Positions 15,568 through 22,800 of a DNA stretch of 29,507 nt are shown here, piece after piece. Origin of the DNA: Gammaproteobacteria bacterium (GTDB lineage: Bacteria; Pseudomonadota; Gammaproteobacteria; GRL18); contig JALTKC010000002.1 in NCBI GenBank assembly GCA_027076245.1, forward strand, positions 1-29,507, read 5' to 3'. Both the position numbers and the translations under genes were made by a program. Every line of letters starts with the position of its first letter. Positions within the stretch are counted from its first letter, which is position 1. The notes beneath the pieces were generated by a model. That model worked only from the letters and a program-made list of their open reading frames with translations. It was not told the DNA's origin and searched no databases.

Positions 15568-17145
15568 ATGCCGTATCAGGAATTTACCCGACGACTGAAT
15601 GCCTTAAACGCATTATCCGCTTCTCCTTTGTTTACCGACAATAAAATCGGTCTGGAAAAAGAAAGCCTGCGAGTCAGTCAAACGGGTACGCTGTCTTTAT
15701 TATCTCATCCTGCGGCACTGGGCTCGCCATTAACCCATCCCTATATCACTACGGATTATTCTGAAGCCCTGACGGAGTTTATTACTCCGCCTTTTGAAAA
15801 TATTAAAGATGCTCTGAATTTTCTTCAAAATACCCAGAAGTTTGTTTATCAGAACCTGGACAATGAAATACTCTGGGCTACCAGTATGCCCTGTGTAGTG
15901 GCCGGTGAGTCCAGTATCCCCCTGGCCCGTTATGGCAGTTCCAATGCCGGTACCATGAAAACCGTTTACCGACGGGGGTTGGGGCATCGCTATGGCCGGG
16001 TAATGCAGGTGATTGCCGGGGTGCATTTTAATTTTTCCCTGGCCGAATCCTTCTGGCCTGTATTACAGGAAATAGAAGGCGACAAGCAACCCTTGCAGGA
16101 TTATATTAATACCCGCTATTTTGACCTGATCCGTAACAGTCAGCGTATGGGCTGGCTGGTGCCTTATCTGTTCGGTGCTTCACCGGCCGTGTGTAAATCT
16201 TTTTTACTGGGCGGTTCCACGACATTAGCAGAATTTGATAAGAGTACCTATTACGAGCCTTATGCCACCTCCCTGCGTATGGGGGATATTGGCTATCAGA
16301 ATAATAAGGAAAATGAGACCGGTATCAAGGCCTGCTATAAAGACATTAACTCTTATATTGCCAGCCTGACCTGGGCCATAAACACACCCTATGAAGGTTA
16401 TAAAAAGTTTGGTTTTCTGGTGGGTGGCCAGTATCAGCAGTTAAACTATAATATCCTGCAAATTGAAAATGAATATTATTCCACTATACGCCCCAAACAA
16501 CTCCTGCAGGGTAATGAAAAACCCACCATTGCCCTGCGTAAACGCGGTGTAAAATATGTTGAATTGCGTTCCCTGGATGTCAATGCCTACGATCCACTGG
16601 GCGTCAATGAGGATCAGCTGTATTTTCTTGAAGCCTTTTTATTATTCTGTTTATTACAGGACAGCCCAATTATAGAACTGCCTGAACAGGCTGAAATTGA
16701 TCACAATGAAATGATCACGGCACACAGGGGACGGATGCCCGGCCTTAAACTGTCTTGCCAGCAAAAACAATACCGTTTAAAAGACTGGGCTATGGAAATT
16801 ATGCAGGAAATGGCTGGTGTGTGTGAATTACTGGATGGCGATGATCCCCAAAAGCCCTATACCGCTAGTCTAAACAGGCAGACTCAGGCAGTTCAGGATC
16901 CGGAACTGACGCCTTCAGCCCGGATGCTGGATGATATGCGCCAGGATCATGAGAGCTTCCACCGTTTTGCCGAACGTATGTCCCGCCAGCATTTTCATTA
17001 TTATAAAAATATTAAACTCAGCCCGGAACAGGAACAGTTTTATATTGCTGAAACAGAAAAATCCATTAAAAAACAGCAGCAGATAGAAGCGTCTGATACA
17101 CAGAGTTTTGAGGAATATCTGAATGAATATTTTGCTCAGAGCTAA
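15568..17145 (+). CDS. gshA: Glutamate--cysteine ligase
   Basis: This cytosolic enzyme joins glutamate and cysteine, the first step of glutathione synthesis. The 525-residue product matches the gammaproteobacterial GshA type: IGLEKESLRVSQTG near the N-terminus, TTDYSEALTEFITPP, and VMQVIAGVHFNFSLAESFW. The segments SLRMGDIGYQNNKENETGIK and RKRGVKYVELRSLDVNAYDP carry conserved Arg and Glu residues for ATP and substrates. The ATG directly follows the permease stop codon. No glutathione synthetase gene (gshB) is seen here. It converges on a thioredoxin gene with only 14 bp between the stops and no terminator visible there. Confidence 0.97.
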   Translation: MPYQEFTRRLNALNALSASPLFTDNKIGLEKESLRVSQTGTLSLLSHPAALGSPLTHPYITTDYSEALTEFITPPFENIKDALNFLQNTQKFVYQNLDNEILWATSMPCVVAGESSIPLARYGSSNAGTMKTVYRRGLGHRYGRVMQVIAGVHFNFSLAESFWPVLQEIEGDKQPLQDYINTRYFDLIRNSQRMGWLVPYLFGASPAVCKSFLLGGSTTLAEFDKSTYYEPYATSLRMGDIGYQNNKENETGIKACYKDINSYIASLTWAINTPYEGYKKFGFLVGGQYQQLNYNILQIENEYYSTIRPKQLLQGNEKPTIALRKRGVKYVELRSLDVNAYDPLGVNEDQLYFLEAFLLFCLLQDSPIIELPEQAEIDHNEMITAHRGRMPGLKLSCQQKQYRLKDWAMEIMQEMAGVCELLDGDDPQKPYTASLNRQTQAVQDPELTPSARMLDDMRQDHESFHRFAERMSRQHFHYYKNIKLSPEQEQFYIAETEKSIKKQQQIEASDTQSFEEYLNEYFAQS

Positions 17146-17159
17146 TATTAGAGCAGTTA

Positions 17160-17537
17160 TTAAAACAGATGCCGCTCAATAAATTCTTCCACAAACGGCT
17201 CCCGCTGAGCACTATGAAAGCGATCCACTTCCTCACCATTAACAAAAGCAATTACAGTAGGAAAGCCACGTACTTTATAACGCCCGGCAATACGCATATT
17301 TTCATCCGCATCCACCTTGGCCAGTAAAAACTCACCGCCATAGGCTTTGGATAATTTATCCATAATGGGCATTAAAACCCGGCAGGGTCCGCACCAGTCA
17401 GCACTGATATCCACTAAAACCAGCCGTTTATGTGACTCCTTAATAACGGTATGCTCAAAATTCTGCTCGGTGGCATCCACTACATAAACTTCCGGCCCCA
17501 GTTCCGGATGTAAATCTGGGTGATTATGTAAATCCAT
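17160..17537 (-). CDS. Thioredoxin-family protein
   Basis: The 125-residue cytosolic protein has one thioredoxin fold with the canonical active site WCGPC in DISADWCGPCRVLMPIMDKL. It also has the Lys-Val-Asp strand LAKVDADENMRIAGRYKV and the cis-proline in RGFPTVIAFVNGEEVDRF. A 17-residue N-terminal extension rich in His and Pro (MDLHNHPDLHPELGPEV) precedes the fold and is not usual for TrxA. No signal peptide is present. It converges on gshA, another thiol-redox gene, but the two are on opposite strands. It could be a general thioredoxin or a specialised reductant; the sequence does not decide. Confidence 0.92.
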   Translation of the reverse strand: MDLHNHPDLHPELGPEVYVVDATEQNFEHTVIKESHKRLVLVDISADWCGPCRVLMPIMDKLSKAYGGEFLLAKVDADENMRIAGRYKVRGFPTVIAFVNGEEVDRFHSAQREPFVEEFIERHLF

Positions 17538-17611
17538 TCAATGTCCTGTCTTTAAATCAAAATTTCGGCTTATTATCCTGAATTTTAGAACGCATATCCA
17601 TATCTGCAGAC

Positions 17612-17646
17612 AAAAAAGCCCGTCTCTCAGAAGAAAGACGGGCTTT
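17612..17646 (-). terminator. Rho-independent terminator after the sulfur-globule-like gene
   Basis: AAAGCCCGTCT (17615-17625) pairs with AGACGGGCTTT (17636-17646). On the minus strand the stem is followed by a T-run, so it ends the transcript of the gene at 17697-18149. Confidence 0.9.
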
Positions 17647-17672
17647 GTATCGCTTTAGCCTGTAACTTAACC

Positions 17673-17688
17673 GGCTGGTCAACCAGCC
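17673..17688. promoter_or_regulatory. GC-rich hairpin just after the sulfur-globule-like stop codon
   Basis: GGCTGGTCAACCAGCC is a perfect inverted repeat with a 4-nt loop, 9 bp after the stop codon and before the terminator. It has no T-run. A 3' mRNA-stabilising role is possible for a highly expressed gene. Confidence 0.5.
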
Positions 17689-17696
17689 AGTATCCG

Positions 17697-18149
17697 TTAT
17701 TTTTTGGCTGCATCCTGTTTGGCGGGTGCTGCTGCAGGCGCCACTGCTGGACGTGGTGCAGGGGCTGCATAAGGTGCATAGCCGTAACCATAGGGAGGAT
17801 AATCATTGTTGATATAACGCTGATCACCATAACCTTGGTAGCGGTTGTCCAGGTTATTATAACCATTACCGTAACCGCTGCCTTCCAGAGAACCGCGGGT
17901 ATTACCACGGCCACGGGCTTTAATGGTTATTTCTACATCACCATCCATATCGGCATCAGCAGAACCATCGCCCCAGCCGTTGCCATAAGCATTACCATAA
18001 GCATCATTATTAAAGTTGTTATAAGCATTACCGTTCCAGTTGGTATTACTGTCACTGTCATCACTCCATGGACCACCCCACCAGGCAGAAGCTGAGGCGG
18101 AAATCGTAACAGCTCCAACAATAGCGGCTGCAATTATTATTTTTTTCAT
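17697..18149 (-). CDS. Secreted Gly/Asn/Tyr-rich protein, sulfur globule protein-like
   Basis: The 150-residue product starts with a clear signal peptide (MKKIIIAAAIVGAVTISASA, cleavage near SASA/WWGG). The mature part begins WWGGPWSDDSD and continues with Asn/Gly/Tyr-rich segments (NAYGNAYGNGWGDGSADAD). An acidic MDGDVEITIKARGRGN patch follows, then a Tyr/Pro-rich stretch (PPYGYGYAPYAAP) and an Ala/Pro/Lys tail. This resembles envelope proteins of periplasmic sulfur globules (SgpA/CV1 type) of purple sulfur bacteria. The match is compositional and by signature, not proof. It has a strong GGAGAG Shine-Dalgarno and a strong terminator, fitting abundant expression. A generic low-complexity exported protein is the alternative. 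Confidence 0.7.
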   Translation of the reverse strand: MKKIIIAAAIVGAVTISASASAWWGGPWSDDSDSNTNWNGNAYNNFNNDAYGNAYGNGWGDGSADADMDGDVEITIKARGRGNTRGSLEGSGYGNGYNNLDNRYQGYGDQRYINNDYPPYGYGYAPYAAPAPRPAVAPAAAPAKQDAAKK

Positions 18150-18225
18150 TTTATACTCTCCAATATTTCAAATTTTTTAACAGACATATTTTTCTGTTTG
18201 TTGTTATCTATTGTTTGCCTTATAT

Positions 18226-18261
18226 AGCTTGAAATAAGGTGAACTTTCTAATATTCAAGCT
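18226..18261. promoter_or_regulatory. Inverted repeat upstream of the sulfur-globule-like gene
   Basis: AGCTTGAA (18226-18233) and TTCAAGCT (18254-18261) are exact reverse complements with a 20-bp gap, so centres are 28 bp apart. They lie 77-112 bp before the start codon, near a TATATA element on the minus strand, and are candidate regulator half-sites. Confidence 0.45.
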
Positions 18262-18385
18262 GTCTGTCTATGTGTTGATTTAAGTATATTGCTAAGTATT
18301 AATATAAACAATTAGTAATTCCCCTAATGGTGACTACTTTTTTCACTGTTTAACTGTTTTATACAGATTAAACTGTACGGGCCAA

Positions 18386-18414
18386 TTGAAAACTGACCTC
18401 TTCGCCCTTATACT
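18386..18414 (+). promoter_or_regulatory. Sigma-70 promoter of ssrA
   Basis: TTGAAA (18386-18391) and TATACT (18409-18414) are 17 bp apart, near consensus. The expected start is about 18421, only a few bases before the mature tmRNA 5' end. Confidence 0.8.
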
Positions 18415-18423
18415 ATTAATTAA

Positions 18424-18784
18424 GGGGATGAAACGGCTTCGACAGAGATTGGAACCCTGAAGTTCATGCCGAGAAATTTCAGTACTCTCGTAAAACAGAC
18501 TGGAAACTTAAAGTAATTGCAAACGACGATAATTACGCTCTGGCTGCCTAAAAACCGGCCAGCTTCTGACTACCTTTATCTGTGGGGGTAACTCAGAAGT
18601 CACTTTACACAGCTTTCGCCCGTTATTCAGTCCGAGTTTAGCGGGTTAAACTTTAAACGGACTCGTGAGGATTTGCTCTGGCTACCCGGCAAAAACTCAT
18701 TAAAACTACCGGTAGTGCTAAGCATGTAAAAAACCGATGGCAGAAGGTTTCTGGACGCGGGTTCGACTCCCGCCATCTCCACCA
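18424..18784 (+). ncRNA. ssrA: Transfer-messenger RNA (tmRNA)
   Basis: tmRNA with SmpB rescues stalled ribosomes and tags the nascent chain for proteolysis. The 5' end GGGGATG pairs with CATCTCC next to the 3' CCA to form the acceptor stem. The T-arm reads GCGGGTTCGACTCCCGC. The tag reading frame at 18519-18551 begins with resume codon GCA and encodes ANDDNYALAA followed by TAA; with the tRNA-borne alanine the tag is AANDDNYALAA. The length of 361 nt and the single-piece layout are typical. A protein frame on the minus strand containing WWRWRESNPRP arises from the tRNA-like end and is not a gene. Confidence 0.97.
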
Positions 18785-18818
18785 GACAATCATTTCAAAA
18801 CGTATCAAACTGTCCCAC

Positions 18819-18841
18819 AAGCCTTGTACTATAAGGCTTTT
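18819..18841 (+). terminator. Terminator of ssrA
   Basis: AAGCCTT (18819-18825) pairs with AAGGCTT (18833-18839) over a 7-nt loop and is followed by a short T-run. It begins 35 nt after the mature tmRNA end. Confidence 0.65.
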
Positions 18842-18895
18842 GGCGATATTCAGCGTTTCTTTGTATACCACCTTGTTTCATTTAATAACAGCCTA

Positions 18896-18970
18896 TTGAC
18901 GGTATTTATGACGGTACTGTATCGTTCGTGAAATATAAAAATTGACGAGATGTTTTTTTTGATTCAATAT
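18896..18970 (+). promoter_or_regulatory. vapBC promoter region with TGACGGTA direct repeats
   Basis: TGACGGTA occurs at 18897-18904 and again at 18909-18916, 12 bp apart, about 85-100 bp before the antitoxin start. TTGACG appears twice as a possible -35 box (18896-18901 and 18942-18947). The second has CAATAT at 17 bp as a weak -10. Autorepression by the toxin-antitoxin complex at such repeats is known for the family; here it is inferred. Confidence 0.4.
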
Positions 18971-18998
18971 GGTATCAAAATTTATGTGGGTTTATGGT

Positions 18999-19199
18999 AT
19001 GCGAACTACAGTTACGATAGACGACGAACTTTATAAACAGGCACTGGAAATGGCCGATCCTGAAATGGATAAATCTGATCTTTTTCGAGAAGCTATCAAA
19101 ACATTTGTCAGAGTACAGGCAGCAAAACGTCTTGCTGATCTTGGCGGAACTGCACCTGATATGCAGGATGTACCCAGGCGTCGAGAAAATGCATCCTGA
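18999..19199 (+). CDS. vapB: VapB-type antitoxin
   Basis: The 66-residue product from the ATG at 18999 begins MRTTVTIDDELYKQALEMAD, the ribbon-helix-helix DNA-binding pattern shared by many VapB antitoxins that pair with PIN toxins. The C-terminal part (LADLGGTAPDMQDVPRRREN) is the flexible toxin-wrapping segment. An in-frame ATG at 18969 would add 10 residues without RHH character, so I prefer the shorter form, although its Shine-Dalgarno is weak (gtggg). The stop overlaps the toxin start as TGATG. It should neutralise VapC and repress its own promoter. The nearby ssrA suggests carriage in an accessory region. Confidence 0.88.
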   Translation: MRTTVTIDDELYKQALEMADPEMDKSDLFREAIKTFVRVQAAKRLADLGGTAPDMQDVPRRRENAS

Positions 19200-19573
19200 T
19201 GAATGTGCTTGTTGATACATCCGTTTGGGTTGATCATTTTAAAAATTCCAACATGAAACTGAGAGAACTGCTTAATCAGGATAATGTTCTTTCGCACCCA
19301 ATGATTATTGGTGAACTGGCCTGTGGTACTTCCCCTGCGCCACGAACCCGGACTTTAAATGATATTAAGCTGTTAAAAATGGCTAATCAGGCAAATTTTA
19401 ATGAAGTTTTAGGGTTTATTGAACGTGATAAAATATATGGAATGGGTTGTGGTTTTGTAGATATATCTCTTCTTGCATCAGCACTTATTACACCTGATGC
19501 CATGTTATGGACATTGGATAAGCGTCTTTCAAAACTGGCAAAGCGCTACAATATCTCATATTTAAACAATTAG
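19199..19573 (+). CDS. vapC: VapC-type PIN-domain ribonuclease toxin
   Basis: The 124-residue toxin has a complete PIN domain: N-terminal MNVLVDTSVWVDHFKNSN with the first catalytic Asp (residue 6), Glu in MIIGELACGTS, and FVDISLLASALITPDAMLWT carrying the later acidic residues. The end LDKRLSKLAKRYNISYL is standard for VapC. These toxins are Mg-dependent RNases that cut tRNA or rRNA; the target cannot be read from sequence. It starts in a 1-nt overlap with vapB. All acidic active-site residues are present, so it is probably active rather than decayed. Confidence 0.93.
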   Translation: MNVLVDTSVWVDHFKNSNMKLRELLNQDNVLSHPMIIGELACGTSPAPRTRTLNDIKLLKMANQANFNEVLGFIERDKIYGMGCGFVDISLLASALITPDAMLWTLDKRLSKLAKRYNISYLNN

Positions 19574-19583
19574 CTTTTTAGAA

Positions 19584-19712
19584 ATGAAAATTCCAGGTCG
19601 TTTAAATGACAGACTCAAGGCAAAGTCAGCAATACATAATATTTTAAAGGCCAGAAAGCATAAAGTGTCTGATTCTTTACTTTATGAGCTAAAAGAAGAA
19701 GGGCGCAAATAA
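19584..19712 (+). CDS. Small orphan ORF, 42 codons
   Basis: Eleven nucleotides after vapC an ATG opens a basic 42-residue frame, MKIPGRLNDRLKAKSAIHNI then LKARKHKVSDSLLYELKEEG and RK. It is rich in Lys and Arg, predicted helical, and has no signal or membrane segment. Its Shine-Dalgarno is poor. It could be a third small gene of the vapBC unit, the remnant of a larger gene, or chance. I do not recognise it. The following ~110 nt up to the helicase gene holds nothing I can support. Confidence 0.35.
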   Translation: MKIPGRLNDRLKAKSAIHNILKARKHKVSDSLLYELKEEGRK

Positions 19713-19823
19713 CAGGTTTTGTCCTTGATTATTCAGTCTCTATATGGTGGCTGTTGGCTAGTAAAGACTTCAGCTCAAAAATATGCTGAAAAGGTTCTTG
19801 AGAGCATGATAGATGTTGATACA

Positions 19824-22800
19824 CTAACCTTGGCCTTTAACAAGGCTGATCCGACACAGGAAAATGTCATTAAACCGCTCTGTCTCTTTACAGAACCATT
19901 TTGTCACATATTCAATTTCAGAATCATTAATTGAATAACCTCTGGAAATGGACTGTTTAAGTAATTTTGTAAACTTTCTTGATGTCCTGCCAATTACGGT
20001 ATTGTTATGCACAATACTATAGCCATTGCCAATATTATCCATCTGGAGTCGAACAGACGCGCCTGCCATAATTTTGTGGTTTGAAACATAGTGCTGACTG
20101 TGTGTATTTCTTGATAAATAACTCAGATAAGCATCTTCCAGTTGCATGATTAAAAGCCGTTTTTTTAGTGGTGGGAAATGTTTCTCAGGATTTTCCTTTA
20201 CGCTGATATCCAGGCTTTCCAGAGTTTTAAAAGACTGCCTGGGATAAGAGTGTATATGCAGTAAGGTTTTTGCTCTGGAAAGTGCCACATAATAAAGTCG
20301 TTTAAAATAGTCTGAATGATTCTGATGGTGTTCATGTTGAAGGATCACATGCACTTCATCAAATTCCTTGCCCTTGGAACGATGAATGGTGGATACGATT
20401 ATTTTACTGGGTGTGTCGCTGAAACTGCCGGCAAAGGTTTCCCAAGTGTAATTGTTCCAGAAAGACAGGGTAAGTAAATCATGATTTTCTTCAAAATCAT
20501 GGATATGTTTTAAGGCAATGTTGAGTTTGGAGGAATCAGCGTATTCCTCAATTAGATAAGTTTTGGCATTATCAAACAGGGTTTGACTGATTATTTTATC
20601 GTTCTCATCCAGATTGGTTTCAAGAAAATGACTGAAAGCACTGATTTCATCCATCATATACAGATGAAAACCTTCATTTTTTAACAGGTAGGAAACATCC
20701 AGGGTCGGATCTTCCTTTAATATGGAATAGATATCCAGAACCTGTTCATTTTCATGGCTGAGCAGGGCGATGGTTTTCTGATCACTTTTCTGGATAAAAG
20801 GTAATAAAGCAGTTAAAAAATCCGGGGTCTGATAATAATGCAGAAATACTTCACCGGGCTGATTACTATAAGGCCTGATAACCTTATATTCGTCAATTCT
20901 TTCTCTGATTTCTGAAGCAAATTGATTATTACATTGTACAATTTTGCTTTTACTACGGAAATTTAAACCCAGTTTATACCACTTTCTTTTAACGTTTCCT
21001 TCTGCCGCCTTGTCATCCTCTTTTTTAAATTGCTCAACAAAGCGTTTCATATAATTAATACTTGCGCCATTGGTCATTTCCATAATGCATTGATCATCGT
21101 CACCCACGGCAATCATACGCACATCCCTGGCGCGCTCCTGACCCTTCATCTCTGAAAACTGCCGGTATAGTTCATAAACAAATTCGAAGGCATCTTCATT
21201 AATGTCCTGAAACTCATCTAAAATAACGGCATTTTTAAAGGGCAGAAACAGCTCATTGTTTTTCAGCTTCTGAGTTACCTGAGGGATCAGTTCAGCAAAT
21301 TTGTCCTCGGCTTTCTGGTTATTATCAAAGCCAGTTCCAGCCAGTTCAGTGGCATAGCCATGAAAGGTGTAAATATCAATGTCATAAGCAAGATCACTGA
21401 GTAAATCAAACAGCCTTTGCTTAAACTCATGGGCGGCAGAACGGGTAAAGGTCAGCATCAGAAAATGTTCCGGCTTATAATCGCCATTAATGATCATATG
21501 GGCAATTTTATTGACCAGTACTTTGGTTTTACCGGTTCCAGGCCCGGCCAGTATCAACATAGCCGAGGTTTTTTCGTCAAAGACAACGGCTTTTTGATCA
21601 TCTGTCAGACCATGGACAATTCTTTCGTAACGGTCTTTGGAAATAGGTAATCTGAGTTTTTTGCTGAGCTTGTAAAAACTGACAAATTGTTTAAAGCCCT
21701 GGGTAAAATAATCGGTTGCAAATTTACTGGCCAGTCCCGGATTTCTACTAAGCAGCTGAACATAATGTTCCATAATATGAACCGCTGAGCGTTTCCTCTG
21801 GTAAAGCGGTGCCATGCGCAGCTTATAATCTTCTTTGGTATACTGTTTATTACTGCTTAGTGCATTATCAATATAGATTTCTATCTGCATATGATGCAGA
21901 ACCCGTCCACCTTCCAGGCGCAATAAACGAATATTGTGTAAAAAAAGGACAGCCTTATCGTATTCATTGACTGATAATTTTTTACCCAGTTGGTGATTGC
22001 AGTGCTGTACCATTTTTTCATAGGCAATCAGTGTTTTTTTATCTTTATCCTCAGTAACGTCTTCGCCTTCATTGATAATATATTGCACAACGGCCTGAAC
22101 AATATGGGTAAACTGATGAATGGCGTTATTCAGATAGTCCTGATCATGGACATTGGCATACCAGGCGTGATCGCCCACTTTATCCCGGTAACATTCAAAC
22201 AGGCCTTTTTTAGTCAGGTTTAATAACCAGTATTTTAGAAAATAACTATAATCGGCGCACTGGATACGGATCCCTGCCTTATTGAGTGCAAAATTAAGTT
22301 CTTTTAGTTTAAAGCGTTGATGAGACAGTTCGTATAGTATGGAAGTCAGATGCTCTTTAAGATTGAAAAGGGTAGCGCTTAACTGACGTAATTTCTGTGG
22401 TCGAAGCTCGCTGATTAATAAATCTTCCTTAAGTGAAACCAGCTCCATATCACGCATTTTATCCAGCACATGATAGACTTCATCGGTATCAAGATTAAGG
22501 ATCCCGGCCAGCTCTTCAATGGCTATTGAGAATCGTTGTGTGCTGCGTTTAATTAACACTTGTGCCAGCAGAACAACAGACTGATATAAAACCCGCTTGC
22601 CGGCATCCTCACTCTGATCAGATAAACCATGGCTATGAAGTGTATCGTGCAATTGCTCCATAGTTTTGAATTCAAATGAGGTCACCCAGACTTCCGGTAC
22701 GTTATAGCCCCTGCGAATATAACCGGCCCGTTCCAGTTCCAGTAATGCGGTTTTTACCCTGGTATCAAAATCTGACTGCTCATCATCGGTTTTTATTCCG

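Noticed and set aside
17835..18095. Plus-strand frame of 86 codons opposite the sulfur-globule-like gene
   Set aside because: A shadow of repetitive Gly/Asn/Tyr codons; its Ile/Thr/Val-rich product has no gene signals.
18653..18871. Minus-strand frame of 72 codons with WWRWRESNPRP
   Set aside because: It is the reverse strand of the tmRNA tRNA-like end and downstream DNA; this motif is a well-known false protein from tRNA/tmRNA 3' ends.
19719..19934. 71-codon plus-strand frame from a TTG start
   Set aside because: Its 3' half is antisense to the end of the helicase fusion gene, its start is weak, and it shows no known motif. A short remnant cannot be excluded.
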